Of a DNA stretch of 64,000 nt, positions 7,908-17,610 are shown piece by piece; the stretch's first letter is position 1; each line of letters starts with the position of its first letter. A program made the position numbers and the translations under genes. The DNA is from BRHc4a sp049323755 (GTDB lineage Bacteria; Bacillota; Desulfotomaculia; Desulfotomaculales; Desulfocucumaceae): NCBI GenBank assembly GCA_049323755.1, contig JBMOPE010000005.1, forward strand, positions 1-64,000, read 5' to 3'. Below the pieces are notes generated by a model. It was given only the letters and a program-made list of their open reading frames with translations, was not told the origin of the DNA and searched no databases.

Positions 7908-9545
7908 ATGAATAAGAAAATTAAATTGATTTCAGTATTGATGGTTGTTTTAATGTTGTTTTCAATGCCTGTTCACTATGCCGGAGCCTCGGTTTCTTCT
8001 CCTAAAGACCAATTGTTAGAAAGAATTAAAAAAAGTAATTTTAACTATATGGATATAACAAAGGGATCTTTGGGGACGTTTAATATTGAGCTAAAGGAAC
8101 TTTCAGGCCGGGAAACTGTTGGAATACCCGCTGATTTAACGAAGGGGGCCAAACTGGGTGTTGATTATAAAATCAATTCCTCTCAGAAAAAAGCGGAGCT
8201 GAATATAACAGCTGAATACGGTAAAGAGGAGCTTAGGGGAAGTTTTTATGTCGACGGTGACAAGCTGATTATACCTAAGGATGTTGCGGAACTACTGGCT
8301 GCCTTTGACCCTACCATGGCAAATATGGAACAGCTGAAGGATGTAAAGCAGTATCTCTATTCATCAAGCAAAAAAGAAAGTGAAGAGTTCTGGAAAGCCA
8401 TGCAGAATTCGGACCCCCAGAAATTCATCCCTGTTTACAGGGAATTTGCCGTATTCTTTATTGAGGCCGTTCCTGATAAGTACTTTTCTTTATCACCTTC
8501 CGGAGACATGGTAGTGCTTAGTATTGATGAGAATGGGATAAAGGATATATTTCTTTCATTAATAATAAAAGTTATAAAGGACCCGGAAAGGTTTGAAAAT
8601 CTGGTGGCCGACGCAATAATTGCCGCAGACCCTTCTAAGGACAGGGAAGAAATTAAAAAGGAACTGGGAAGTATTACGGATTTGGGTATTGATAAGAATA
8701 AATTATCCGAACAGTCCCCGGAATTGAAAGAGCTTATGTCCGAATTAAAATTTGATAACATAAAAGTGGAAAAGTTTGTTGCCGAGTTTTCTGTGAACCC
8801 CTCCGGAGAGGACAGATTTTCTGCGGCGGTAGCCTTTAACTTTCCTGAGTTTTCCGGGAGAGTGGATATAACAACGGCTATGTCGGGGAACAGGGAAAGC
8901 GCTGTAAAAAGCAGCTATAGTCTCGGGATAAGCGGTAAGAACAGTGCAAATAGTATTTCAGGATTTTTCAAGGGTGAATACAGCCAGACCGGCGGCGTTA
9001 TTAAGGAAAAAGATCTTTTGGAGCTGAACGTAAAGGACCTTGACGGAAATACCGAGCTTCGCGGAGTGCTGCAGCTGACCGCCGATATAAAGGAAGACAG
9101 GGATATAAGGGTAAACGTACCCGTCCTTACCGAGTCAAACAGCACAGATATGGATAAGCTTATAGCCAAAAACAAACCCCCAAAAATAGGAACAGACTCT
9201 GTGGGGGTTTTATTGAACGGTCAGCCTGTTCTTTTCGATGTTCCACCATATTTAAAAGATGGAAAAAGGGTCATGGTTCCGGTAAGGAGCCTGTCAGAGT
9301 CCATGGGGTTTGATGTTTCCTGGACTGAGCCCAACCGCATAGGCATTAGCCGGGATGATCTTTCAATCGTTATGTATGTTAACGAGCGCACGTATACTGT
9401 AAATGGAGAAAAAAGGTGGATGGATATACCCCCTGTGATCAAGAACGGCAGAAATATGGTGCCGGTAAGGTTTATTGTTGAGGAAATGGGCTGCGAGGTC
9501 GAATATGACGATGCAACCAGCACGGTTTACGTTTATACTGAGTAG
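7908..9545 (+). CDS. exported protein with copper-amine-oxidase-like stalk domain
   Basis: A 545-residue secreted protein: signal peptide (MNKKIKLISVLMVVLMLFSM..., cleavage near YAGAS), a long central region without a recognised family (about 30-420), and a C-terminal copper amine oxidase N-domain-like module (about 430-545). The module shows its two repeats, VLLNGQPVLFDVPP...VMVPVRSLSESMGF and YTVNGEKRWMDIPPVI...MVPVRFIVEEMGC. In Firmicutes this module is a wall-binding or stalk unit, not an oxidase. The ATG has an AAGGAGAG site. It is monocistronic and followed by a dispersed repeat. Confidence 0.8.
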   Translation: MNKKIKLISVLMVVLMLFSMPVHYAGASVSSPKDQLLERIKKSNFNYMDITKGSLGTFNIELKELSGRETVGIPADLTKGAKLGVDYKINSSQKKAELNITAEYGKEELRGSFYVDGDKLIIPKDVAELLAAFDPTMANMEQLKDVKQYLYSSSKKESEEFWKAMQNSDPQKFIPVYREFAVFFIEAVPDKYFSLSPSGDMVVLSIDENGIKDIFLSLIIKVIKDPERFENLVADAIIAADPSKDREEIKKELGSITDLGIDKNKLSEQSPELKELMSELKFDNIKVEKFVAEFSVNPSGEDRFSAAVAFNFPEFSGRVDITTAMSGNRESAVKSSYSLGISGKNSANSISGFFKGEYSQTGGVIKEKDLLELNVKDLDGNTELRGVLQLTADIKEDRDIRVNVPVLTESNSTDMDKLIAKNKPPKIGTDSVGVLLNGQPVLFDVPPYLKDGKRVMVPVRSLSESMGFDVSWTEPNRIGISRDDLSIVMYVNERTYTVNGEKRWMDIPPVIKNGRNMVPVRFIVEEMGCEVEYDDATSTVYVYTE

Positions 9546-9555
9546 CGGATAGAGA

Positions 9556-9655
9556 TCGGAATTAGGAATCAGGAATTGGGAATTGGGGATAGCATAGGTG
9601 AAATTCAACAATTAAATTTCTCATCAATTCCCATTTCCCAATTCCCAATCCCCGA
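9556..9655. repeat. ATTGGGAATT palindromic element, full copy 1
   Basis: Left arm of GGAATTAGGAATCAGGAATT-type repeats, a core (ATAGGTGAAATTCAACAATT then AAATTTCTCATC), and a right arm of AATTCCCATTTCCCAATTCC. The arms are inverted and can fold into a long hairpin. The element recurs inverted at 16146-16248 and again at 62961-63037, with arm-only fragments elsewhere. Confidence 0.8.
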
Positions 9656-9669
9656 CCCGCAAATAATGC

Positions 9670-11304
9670 CTAATACTTTTGTGACAGCACGTGGCGCAGT
9701 ATTTTTCCTGAGCCGCTCTTGGGCAGCTCCTTGAGGAACTCCACAGCCCTTGGGTATTTATAGGCCGCCATTTTTTGCCGGGACCAGTTTATAATGTCAG
9801 TCTCGGAAATCCTGTTTTCGTATTCCATTTTAAGCACTACATATGCTTTAACGCTCTCGCCCCGATAGGGGTCCGGTATTCCCACAACAGCTGCCTCGGC
9901 CACTGCGGGGTGATCATACAGGTAATTCTCTACCTCCTGGGGAAAAACGCTGAAGCCTGAAGCATTTATCATTTCCTGTTTTCTGCCTACAATATATATA
10001 TAGCCGTCCCTGTCCATTCTGGCCAGGTCTCCGGTAGCCAGCCACCCGTCTTTTATAAACTGTTCCGTTTCATCCGGCCTTCTCCAATAGCCCCTTGTAA
10101 CCTGGGGCCCCTTTACCAGCAGTTCTCCCATTTCACCATTCTTCACCTCGCGTGCGGGGTCCGCCAGGTCCACTATTTTAATATCGGTGTTTATAACCGG
10201 TATGCCAACCGAACCGGGCCGGGGCTTATCCGGTGGATTTACCGTGACCTGTGAAATTGTTTCGGCGATGCCGTACCCTTCAATTAGTGTTACTCCGGTA
10301 AGCTCTTTAAATCTCTCCATAACTTTAAGGGGAATGGGTGCTCCCCCTGAGTTACAGGTTGTAAGGGATGACAGGTCACTTTTGTATGCATTGGGGTAGT
10401 TTACCACTGCAATATTCATGGTGGCTATGCTGGTCCAGTGTGTGACCCTGTATTTCTCAATAGCCCTGATAACGGTTTCAGTGTCGAAGCGGGCCAGAAG
10501 AATTATGGTGCCGCCTGAGTAGAGCGGCATGTTCATGCTGTGCACAAGCCCGGTTACATGAAAGAGTGGGAGAACTGACAGGTGAACTCCTTCATCAACC
10601 TTTTTCCACAGTGCTGAACATATAGTATTTGACAGCATATTGGAGTGAGAAATCATGGCCCCCTTTGGAGTTCCCGTTACGCCGGCCGTGTATTGGAGAA
10701 GCGCCAGGTCATTGTCCGGATCGATATTTATGCTGGCGGGCTTATCATTGTTGTCTATGAGGGTCATTAGCTCCACCGTTTCCTCAAAATGCTGCCTGGG
10801 CACTTCCAGGGAGGGGTGGAGGGGAAGGCCCGGTATTTCCGGCAGGAAATCTCTGTAGCCGGTGATGATGATATTTTTTAGCCCTGTTCTTCCTTTTATC
10901 CTGTGCAGTACAGGGTATAGCAGGTCCAGAAGCACGATGGTTTCCGCTCCCGAGTCATTCAGCTCGTAAAGAAGTTCTTCCTCCATCAGCATGGGGTTGG
11001 CCGGTACTGCCACCGCCCCAATCCTCCATATGGCATACATGGCAATTATGAACTGCGGGCAGTTTTCCATGAAAAGACAGACCCTGTCTCCCTTTCTTAC
11101 TCCCATGTTTGAAAGAGATGCTGCAAAGGCAGATGTCAGTTTTTCAAATTGCCCATAGCTTATTTTAAATCCATAAAAATTAAGGGCCTCCCTGCGAGGG
11201 AATGCTTTGGCATGTTCCCCCACTACCTGGGGTAGTGTAATCTTTGGATATTCAACTGTGCGGGGAACCCCTTCAGGCCAGGACTTCAACCAGATTGGCT
11301 CCAT
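9670..11304 (-). CDS. acyl-CoA synthetase (AMP-forming ligase)
   Basis: A 544-residue ANL superfamily ligase. It activates a carboxylic acid to its CoA thioester through an acyl-adenylate. The P-loop is LLQYTAGVTGTPKGAMISHSN, the A5 region is EGYGIAETISQVTVN, the hinge region GWLATGDLARMDRDGYIYIVGRKQEMI, and the catalytic Lys lies in PKSGSGKILR near the end. Length and motifs fit medium/long-chain acyl-CoA ligases. I chose the ATG at 11304 behind GAAGGTAGTGAG; the longer start at 11373 would overlap the activator gene. It lies 37 bases downstream of the sigma-54 activator gene and is probably in its operon. Confidence 0.85.
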   Translation of the reverse strand: MEPIWLKSWPEGVPRTVEYPKITLPQVVGEHAKAFPRREALNFYGFKISYGQFEKLTSAFAASLSNMGVRKGDRVCLFMENCPQFIIAMYAIWRIGAVAVPANPMLMEEELLYELNDSGAETIVLLDLLYPVLHRIKGRTGLKNIIITGYRDFLPEIPGLPLHPSLEVPRQHFEETVELMTLIDNNDKPASINIDPDNDLALLQYTAGVTGTPKGAMISHSNMLSNTICSALWKKVDEGVHLSVLPLFHVTGLVHSMNMPLYSGGTIILLARFDTETVIRAIEKYRVTHWTSIATMNIAVVNYPNAYKSDLSSLTTCNSGGAPIPLKVMERFKELTGVTLIEGYGIAETISQVTVNPPDKPRPGSVGIPVINTDIKIVDLADPAREVKNGEMGELLVKGPQVTRGYWRRPDETEQFIKDGWLATGDLARMDRDGYIYIVGRKQEMINASGFSVFPQEVENYLYDHPAVAEAAVVGIPDPYRGESVKAYVVLKMEYENRISETDIINWSRQKMAAYKYPRAVEFLKELPKSGSGKILRHVLSQKY

Positions 11305-11341
11305 CTCACTACCTTCTTTCTGAAAACAGGAATGCTTTGTT

Positions 11342-13300
11342 CTAGACCGTCTGTCCTTCATCAGTAATTTCAATATCCAGGTCTTTAAGCTTTTTCCACA
11401 GCGTTGTGCGGCTTATCCCCAGAATTTTTGCCATTTCTCCCTTGTTTCCCCGGATAAGCCTGCTGGCCTGGGTAAGAATCTGTTTTTCCATATCCGGTAT
11501 GCTTCCCAGCTGTATAGTCAGATGGTTGCCGTCGTTTTTTATATCGTGGTCAATAGCACCCATTACAAGTTTTTTAAATAACCCGTAGAAGGTTGAGTGA
11601 ATCCGGGTGTTATCTTCTCCTAGGGCAGCGTACCTTTCGGCAAACCCTTCAAGTTCCCTTATATTTCCGGGCCACATGTACATTTTAAGCTCATCCAGAA
11701 GATTTCCGTCAAGGTTATATGCTTCCATGCTTCCCGGGCCTGCCAGCCTCCCAAAGAAGTGCTTGAACAGCTCCGGAACATCCTCGAGCCGGTTCCTTAA
11801 AGGCGGGATTTGCAAATTAAGCACGTTTAGCCTGAAAAACAAATCCTTTCGGAAAGTTCCCTCATTTACAGAAATGGAGAGATTCTGATTGGTGGCGCTT
11901 ATTATTCTGACATCCACAGGGATTACCCTCTGGCCTCCAACCGGCATAACCTCTTTCTCCTGAAGGACTCGAAGCAGCCTGGCCTGGAGCCCCAGGCTGA
12001 GCTCGCTTACCTCGTCCAGGAAAATGGTTCCCCCATGGGCCAGGGTGAATAACCCCTGCTTTCCACCCTTTCTGGCGCCGGTAAAAGCCCCTTCTTCGTA
12101 CCCAAACAGCTCGCTTTCCAGCAGGTTTTCAGGCAGGGCCGCGCAGTTAATTGCAACAAAGGGGCCGTCTCTCCTGTTGCTTTCATTGTGCATGCTCTGG
12201 GCAAACAATTCTTTTCCGGTTCCGCTTTCCCCGGTAATAAGGACGGTGGCCTCCGAACGGGCGTACTTCCTTGCCTCCCTAATTGTTTCGGCAATCATGG
12301 CGCTGCGGCCTATTATATCGCTAAACCTAAATTTGGCCACCAGGCCCTGGCTGTTCAGTTCCTGCCTTATTTTGGCCTCTATTCTCTTTATTTTGTCGGC
12401 AGCCTGGAAAGTCACCGTTATTCCATAGTTGTTCTGGCCCAGCATTACCGGAACCCTGCTGACAACGATAGGAAGGTCCCCCAGGTATACAATAATGCTG
12501 CTGGCTGGCTTTCCATCTCCGTAAAGGGCCCTGCAAACTGCATTTGTTCTGCACACCTCCAGAATAGGGCGTCCCAGAACTTCTTCGGACTTCAGGCCCG
12601 TGGTTTTTTCTGCCACAGGGTTGAAAATGGTTATTTCATTTTTTTCAACAGCCAGTATTCCGTCATAGGCATTGTTTAATATAGACTGAAATGACCTGCA
12701 TAGACGGAGGTCCCTTCTTCGAACCCTGCATATGTCCTTTGCCTTTTTCATGGCATCCTGAATGAATTCACGGCTGCTGTGTACAAGCACTGTTTCAAAG
12801 CCTTTTCCGGAGGCAATCTCTACCGCTCCTAAAGAGGTGCCCACCATTACCGGACTTTTATTCCCTGCTGCTTTTTCAATGGTTTTATACAGTTCTCTTT
12901 CGGAACGGTATAAAATGACATTAAAATCTACCCCCACTATTTTAGAAATTGCCTCATAATCATATCTGGGGGGGATTTGCTCAATGTCCAGCAGGGTTAT
13001 GCCTATACCCCCATGGCTTGCCGTTTTCGCCCTGCAAATGGCCTCCACGATGTCGTAGCTGGTTACTTCTATCATCACTACGGGGGTCTTCACTTTTCTT
13101 TTTAATCCGGCTGCGATGGCTCCCCTTGCAATGATTATTTCCACCCTGCCGCCGGCTTCCCACTCCTGCACTGTTTCCGCAATTTTGCCTCCGGTCTCTT
13201 CACAGACAAAAACATCCAGGTTAAAATCCCGGGCGGTCTGTTCAACTATTTGAGTAAATTCCTCATAGGGAGAAATCACGCCTATTTTAGCTTTCTCCAA
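11342..13300 (-). CDS. PrpR-type sigma-54-dependent activator
   Basis: A 652-residue enhancer-binding protein. Domains: PrpR_N sensor (about 1-190, KIGVISPYEEFTQIVEQTARD), PAS (about 205-310, ILNNAYDGILAVEKNEITIFNP), AAA+ (about 335-570) and a Fis-type HTH (about 610-645, EMAKILGISRTTLWKKLK). The AAA+ core keeps Walker A GESGTGKE, the sigma-54 contact loop GAFTGA, and Walker B GTIFLDEV. PrpR_N domains bind small organic acid or acyl-CoA-type ligands in characterised relatives. Six -24/-12 promoters occur within 9 kb, so it very likely controls the surrounding acyl-CoA genes. It heads an operon with the ligase at 9670. The ATG at 13300 has GGGGAGTG upstream. Confidence 0.92.
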   Translation of the reverse strand: MEKAKIGVISPYEEFTQIVEQTARDFNLDVFVCEETGGKIAETVQEWEAGGRVEIIIARGAIAAGLKRKVKTPVVMIEVTSYDIVEAICRAKTASHGGIGITLLDIEQIPPRYDYEAISKIVGVDFNVILYRSERELYKTIEKAAGNKSPVMVGTSLGAVEIASGKGFETVLVHSSREFIQDAMKKAKDICRVRRRDLRLCRSFQSILNNAYDGILAVEKNEITIFNPVAEKTTGLKSEEVLGRPILEVCRTNAVCRALYGDGKPASSIIVYLGDLPIVVSRVPVMLGQNNYGITVTFQAADKIKRIEAKIRQELNSQGLVAKFRFSDIIGRSAMIAETIREARKYARSEATVLITGESGTGKELFAQSMHNESNRRDGPFVAINCAALPENLLESELFGYEEGAFTGARKGGKQGLFTLAHGGTIFLDEVSELSLGLQARLLRVLQEKEVMPVGGQRVIPVDVRIISATNQNLSISVNEGTFRKDLFFRLNVLNLQIPPLRNRLEDVPELFKHFFGRLAGPGSMEAYNLDGNLLDELKMYMWPGNIRELEGFAERYAALGEDNTRIHSTFYGLFKKLVMGAIDHDIKNDGNHLTIQLGSIPDMEKQILTQASRLIRGNKGEMAKILGISRTTLWKKLKDLDIEITDEGQTV

Positions 13301-13398
13301 ATTACATCACTCCCCGGAGCCAGCTTATTATCTTAATATATTTCCTTATAAAATCAGGTTTACCTTCAAATACTGTGCCAAATTAAAAACTGGTATTT

Positions 13399-13415
13399 TA
13401 GGTATGACTTTTGCT
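13399..13415 (+). promoter_or_regulatory. sigma-54 (-24/-12) promoter of the enoyl-CoA hydratase gene
   Basis: TAGGTATGACTTTTGCT: GG and GC are separated by exactly 10 bases, with the TTTGCT -12 element. It lies 48 bases upstream of the hydratase start. Confidence 0.7.
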
Positions 13416-13463
13416 AAACAAAAGAGACAGGACTATTTTACAAAACAGGGAGGTCTACTTTAA

Positions 13464-14237
13464 ATGGAGTATAAGAAGTTGCTGGTTGAAAGGGAAAAGG
13501 GCTATATTGTGGCTACTATAAATAATCCGCCTGCAAATGCTCTGGGGCAGGAGGTCCTGTCCGATCTTGACAACTTACTCAATGAATGCCTGAATGACGA
13601 AGGAGTACGGGTCATAGTCCTTACCGGGTCCGGCGATAAGCTTTTTTCAGGGGGTGCGGACATAAAGGAATTTGCCGGCTATCAGTCTGGTGAAAAGCCA
13701 AAAATAAGCGGGCATGACGTTTTTCTTAAAATAGAAAACTACCCGAAGCCGGTAATTGCAGCAATGCAGGGGAGTGCCTTTGGCGGTGGGAATGAATTGG
13801 CCATGAGCTGTCATATAAGAATAATGTCCGAGTCGGCAAAAGTGGGCCTCCCGGAAGTTAAGCTCGGTATTATTCCCGGCTGGGGCGGAACACAGCGCCT
13901 ACCCAGGCTGATTGGCAAGACAAGAGCGCTTATGGCCATGCTTACCGGTGACCCCTTTACCTCCCAGGATGCGCTTAAATATGGGCTGGTCAACAAGGTC
14001 GTTCCCCAGGAGGCAGTTCTTTCAGATTCCAAGGCCCTTGCTGCCAGACTGGCAAAGGGTGCCCCCATCGCCATGAGGGAAATACTTAAGGCGGTCACCA
14101 GGGGTTTGGAGACCGGTATTGAAGAGGGTATAAGAATTGAACAGGCTGGTTCCGCTGTTGTATTTGCCAGTGAGGACGCCAGGGAAGGGCCAATGGCATT
14201 TTTCCAGAAGAGGGAGCCGGACTTTAAGGGAAAATAG
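13464..14237 (+). CDS. enoyl-CoA hydratase / crotonase
   Basis: A 257-residue crotonase-family enzyme that should hydrate trans-2-enoyl-CoA to 3-hydroxyacyl-CoA. The oxyanion-hole segments are FSGGADIKEF and GSAFGGGNELAMSC. Both catalytic Glu are present, in GGGNELAM and GLPEVKLG, followed by PGWGGTQRLPR. Length is normal. The ATG has GGGAGGTC upstream. It is the first gene after a sigma-54 promoter, is divergent from the PrpR-type activator and is followed by a terminator, so it is probably monocistronic. Confidence 0.9.
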   Translation: MEYKKLLVEREKGYIVATINNPPANALGQEVLSDLDNLLNECLNDEGVRVIVLTGSGDKLFSGGADIKEFAGYQSGEKPKISGHDVFLKIENYPKPVIAAMQGSAFGGGNELAMSCHIRIMSESAKVGLPEVKLGIIPGWGGTQRLPRLIGKTRALMAMLTGDPFTSQDALKYGLVNKVVPQEAVLSDSKALAARLAKGAPIAMREILKAVTRGLETGIEEGIRIEQAGSAVVFASEDAREGPMAFFQKREPDFKGK

Positions 14238-14284
14238 AAGTAAGCAGAGAATAAACAGTGATGTAACAAAATTAATCCTTCTCT

Positions 14285-14299
14285 GTTTAAATTTTTAAC
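14285..14299. promoter_or_regulatory. candidate activator-binding palindrome
   Basis: GTTTAAATTTTTAAC is a near-palindrome that matches GTTAAAATGTTTAAC at 18810 at 13 of 15 positions. It lies about 115 bases upstream of the sigma-54 promoter of the next ligase gene, a usual distance for an enhancer site. The assignment to the PrpR-type activator is inference. Confidence 0.45.
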
Positions 14300-14341
14300 A
14301 TTGGGTTCAGTAAGTTAACCTGTCTGTGTTTGTTAGAATTT

Positions 14342-14396
14342 AGACCGATATTTTTTTGCTGGTTTTTCAGGAAAAAATATCGGTCTCTATTTTTTG
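14342..14396 (+). terminator. terminator after the enoyl-CoA hydratase gene
   Basis: AGACCGATATTTTTT and AAAAAATATCGGTCT form a long stem followed by CTATTTTTTG. It separates the hydratase from the next promoter. Confidence 0.85.
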
Positions 14397-14412
14397 TCAG
14401 GGTACCTGGCAA

Positions 14413-14429
14413 GTGGTATGAGTATTGCT
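14413..14429 (+). promoter_or_regulatory. sigma-54 (-24/-12) promoter of the second acyl-CoA ligase gene
   Basis: GTGGTATGAGTATTGCT: near-consensus TGG and TTGCT with exactly 10 bases between GG and GC. The block GGTATGAGTATTGCTT recurs exactly at 21908, before the second hydroxyacyl-CoA dehydrogenase. Confidence 0.82.
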
Positions 14430-14493
14430 TTAGACTAAATATTTAGAAATTACTAATAAGTAGAAAAAAACAAAATTTACGGAGGTGTTATGT

Positions 14494-16131
14494 TTGGACT
14501 TTCCAAGACCTTATCTCAAAGTGTTCGAAGAGGGAGGGGTAGACTGGAATTTAGAGTTAAACCCGGTGCCGCTTCACAAGCTCCTGTATGATACGGCGGC
14601 AAAATACCCCGAAAAGACTGCGATAATTTTTTATGGCATGAAAATTTCCTATGCCATGCTGGCTGCCTGTGTTAACAGGACAGCTTCGGCCTTGCATGAA
14701 ATGGGCCTGAAAAAGGGAGACAGGGTGGCTGTAATGCTTCCTAACTGCCCGGATTTTGTTATAGCTTACTATGCGATTCTGAGTTTGGGTGGAATAGTGG
14801 TTAATACCAACCCCATGTACGTGGAAAGAGAAATTCAGCACCAGGTGAACGACTCAGGGTCGAGGATGATAATCACCCTGACTGATTTATATTTCAGGGT
14901 TAAAAATGTAAGGGAAAACACCTCTCTTGAAAAGGTTTTTCTCACTGGCTTTACAGGAAAGCCGGAGGCCATGCCGGACGACACCGCCTGGTTCGCGGAC
15001 CTGTATTCATCAGACCGCTCCCCGGCCCCTGAGGTGGAAATTGACCCCGGTGAGGACCTGGCGGTATTTCAATATACCGGAGGCACAACGGGGGTTTCCA
15101 AAGGAGTTATGCTTACCCATTTAAACTTATTCGCCAATACTGCCCAGACAAACCAGTTCTTCGTCGGTGAGGATAAAAAGCAGCTTATACTTACAGTTCT
15201 GCCTCTCTTCCACGTTTACGGAATGTCAAGCTGCATGAACCTTGCTGTGTCGGCGGGCACCACCATGCTGCTTGTTCCGCGCTTTATTCCCGAGGAAATC
15301 GCTAAAATAATAAACGAGTACAAGCCTACCTTCTTCCCCGGGGTTCCCACCATGTACATTGCCCTGCTAAACTGCCCGGAATTCAGGGAGCCCCAGAATG
15401 TAATGGTATACAACTCAGGTGCGGCGCCTCTTCCCCTGGATATCTGGAACCATTACGAAAAAATACTGGAGGGGACCGGATCCCTTATGAGTGAGGGCTA
15501 CGGATTGTCGGAAGCATCTCCCACCACGCACTGCAATCCTGTTTTTGGTGAAAGAAAAAAAGGAAGCATAGGAATACCTTTCCCTGGTACGGATGCCGCA
15601 GTTGTTGACGCAGAAAAAGGTACAACCGTTCTTCCTCCGGGAGAGGTGGGAGAGCTGATTGTCAGGGGTCCCAATGTAATGAAGGGCTACTGGAATATGC
15701 CCGAAGACACTGCCAAAACACTGCGCAACGGGTGGCTATACACCGGTGATATGGCAAAAATGGACGAGGACGGATTTTTTTACATAGTTGACCGGAAAAA
15801 GGACCTTATTATAGCCGGAGGCTACAACATATATCCAAGGGAAGTTGAAGAGGTGCTTTTCGAGTATCCCAAAATACAGGAGGCCGTAGTGGCCGGAGTT
15901 CCCAGTGCATACAGGGGCGAGACTGTTAAGGCCTATGTTGTGCTAAAGCAGGGTGAGAGCGCCACCGAGGAAGAGATAATCGGGTTTTGCAAGGAAAGGC
16001 TGGCTCCATACAAGGTTCCCAAGCTTGTGGAGTTCAGGGACTCCATTCCCAAGACCGCAGTGGGTAAGCTTCTCAGGCGCACGCTGATCGAAGAAGAAAA
16101 GAAAAAGCTGGAGCAGTCCGGTAAGATGTAA
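14494..16131 (+). CDS. acyl-CoA synthetase (AMP-forming ligase), second copy
   Basis: A 545-residue ANL ligase forming acyl-CoA from a carboxylate, ATP and CoA. Motifs: P-loop VFQYTGGTTGVSKGVMLTH, A5 region SEGYGLSEASPTTHCNP, hinge GWLYTGDMAKMDEDGFFYIVDRKKD, and catalytic Lys in PKTAVGKLLR. It is a paralog of the ligase at 9670, with similar length. I chose the TTG at 14494, which has a GGAGGTG site six bases upstream; a GTG at 14485 lies inside that site. It follows its own sigma-54 promoter. Both ligases may act on different acids; the substrate is not readable. Confidence 0.88.
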   Translation: MDFPRPYLKVFEEGGVDWNLELNPVPLHKLLYDTAAKYPEKTAIIFYGMKISYAMLAACVNRTASALHEMGLKKGDRVAVMLPNCPDFVIAYYAILSLGGIVVNTNPMYVEREIQHQVNDSGSRMIITLTDLYFRVKNVRENTSLEKVFLTGFTGKPEAMPDDTAWFADLYSSDRSPAPEVEIDPGEDLAVFQYTGGTTGVSKGVMLTHLNLFANTAQTNQFFVGEDKKQLILTVLPLFHVYGMSSCMNLAVSAGTTMLLVPRFIPEEIAKIINEYKPTFFPGVPTMYIALLNCPEFREPQNVMVYNSGAAPLPLDIWNHYEKILEGTGSLMSEGYGLSEASPTTHCNPVFGERKKGSIGIPFPGTDAAVVDAEKGTTVLPPGEVGELIVRGPNVMKGYWNMPEDTAKTLRNGWLYTGDMAKMDEDGFFYIVDRKKDLIIAGGYNIYPREVEEVLFEYPKIQEAVVAGVPSAYRGETVKAYVVLKQGESATEEEIIGFCKERLAPYKVPKLVEFRDSIPKTAVGKLLRRTLIEEEKKKLEQSGKM

Positions 16132-16145
16132 GCGTTTTTTACGGG

Positions 16146-16248
16146 TCCGGAATTGGGAAATGGGAATCGGGAATTGGTGAAAAATACAATTGCTGAATTT
16201 CACCTGTAAAATCCCCCAATTCCCAATTCCTGATTCCTAATTCCCAGT
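16146..16248. repeat. ATTGGGAATT palindromic element, full copy 2
   Basis: Inverse copy of the element at 9556-9655. The reverse complement of its core (CAGGTGAAATTCAGCAATT) matches the core of copy 1. It fills the gap between two convergent genes and probably also serves as a hairpin terminator. Confidence 0.8.
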
Positions 16249-16277
16249 CTAATAACTCAACAGGACAGCTGTTCTTA

Positions 16278-17570
16278 TTACATGGTGAACAGATCCATAT
16301 CAAATCCGTCTTCCTTTTTATAACGGTTGAAAATGTAGTGGCGGTAGGCCACGTACTGGTTGTAGTCGCAGTTAATTCCCGCTTCCTTTAGTGCTTCCAC
16401 CAAATCCTGTATACTTGGGGGGCATTTTTTTATGGGAACTGCATTTTTTATATTGGGGTTATTTTTATTCAAGTCGCAGGCGCACTTGCCAAAAAGAACC
16501 GTATGGTCAAACCCTGTAGATGCTTCCTGCCTTTTACCTGACAGAACCTCCACATTTGGAAACGGCTCCCCTTTAAATGCCGACATGAACAAAATAAGCA
16601 TGGGGTTATACATCGTTGAGCACCCTGTGCACAGTGAGCTGTCGTACTTCCTGACTGCAAGGCCCGATATACCCCGCTTGGCAAACCCCTTTGGCCCGGT
16701 GTTTCCTTCTGTCCACTCCCAGTCGTAATCCACAAAGGACCTGTGCTTTTCAATATCCTCGCCGGCTATTTCTATCCCGGCCAGATCACAGCCAAGTCCG
16801 TGGCGCTCTGCATAGAATTTGAGGTGTTCAATTTCCGGCGCGCTGTAGCCCATTATTTCCGAGCCTGCTATATCACAGGCTAGCTTGTCGGTTGAGGCTA
16901 AAATAAGGTTTTTCCTGAAGGCGTTACCGGTGTGCCCTGGGCCCTTGGCAAGGGTATAGACCCCATCTATTATGGTTAGGGCCACCGGCAGCTTTTCAAT
17001 AATGTGCGGGAACATGTGATCAAGGTCAACATCCCTGCCGTGGCAAAATACTTTAGACTTTTTATTAAGGACGCCTTTTAGATTCTTAAGACCCAGTGAA
17101 ACCTTGCACTGGTTGTGTGTTTTGAGCACCGGAAGGTTTATTATCCTGTCGGCCTCAAGAGCCCTTTGGGCTATGGACAGCTTAAAATTCCCAAAATCAA
17201 CCTCTTCAAACTTTTCCTCGTTAAAATCTACAAGCTCAACCCCGTATTTTTCCTGCAGCTTTTCATAGCCCAGAATTTTAAATATAGCCCTTCCCATTGC
17301 CTTGTGAAGGTTTAAGGGGGCCTCGCCTATTGTAATTTTACTAAAACCTTCTTCATTCAGTATCCGGACCAGGGCAAACATAACAGAGGATGTGGTAACC
17401 ACTCCATAGGGTGGGAATGGCAGTTCGAAGTCCCATGAGACAAGGTTCGGCTTTATAAGAATCTTATCGCTTTTGCTGAAATCCTTCAGCCCCCCGCAGA
17501 GGTCAATGGCTTCTCTCAGGGTCTGGTAAGGGTCGCTGTAGGTAACAACTGAAACCACAGGTTTTGTCAT
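16278..17570 (-). CDS. DUF362 domain protein
   Basis: A 430-residue DUF362 family protein. The family core (about 30-290) shows KILIKPNLVS, VGEAP-like ITIGEAP, LPVLKTHNQCKVSLGLKNLKG and DGVYTLAKGPGHTGN. A C-terminal region has Cys motifs (CTGCSTM, CACDL, KKCPPS) that could bind metal or an Fe-S cluster. DUF362 proteins often sit with Fe-S or anaerobic oxidation genes; no reaction is established here. It follows the dehydrogenase at 17722 on the same strand and may be read from the same sigma-54 promoter, although 150 bases with a repeat separate them. The ATG has a weak site. Confidence 0.75.
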   Translation of the reverse strand: MTKPVVSVVTYSDPYQTLREAIDLCGGLKDFSKSDKILIKPNLVSWDFELPFPPYGVVTTSSVMFALVRILNEEGFSKITIGEAPLNLHKAMGRAIFKILGYEKLQEKYGVELVDFNEEKFEEVDFGNFKLSIAQRALEADRIINLPVLKTHNQCKVSLGLKNLKGVLNKKSKVFCHGRDVDLDHMFPHIIEKLPVALTIIDGVYTLAKGPGHTGNAFRKNLILASTDKLACDIAGSEIMGYSAPEIEHLKFYAERHGLGCDLAGIEIAGEDIEKHRSFVDYDWEWTEGNTGPKGFAKRGISGLAVRKYDSSLCTGCSTMYNPMLILFMSAFKGEPFPNVEVLSGKRQEASTGFDHTVLFGKCACDLNKNNPNIKNAVPIKKCPPSIQDLVEALKEAGINCDYNQYVAYRHYIFNRYKKEDGFDMDLFTM

Positions 17571-17610
17571 ATTTATTTCACCTAACCATAATTATGTTTA
17601 ACGGGGCAGT

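Noticed and set aside
12007..12679. Long plus-strand ORFs opposite the sigma-54 activator gene
   Set aside because: The minus-strand frame encodes a complete AAA+ activator; the opposite frames have no recognisable content.
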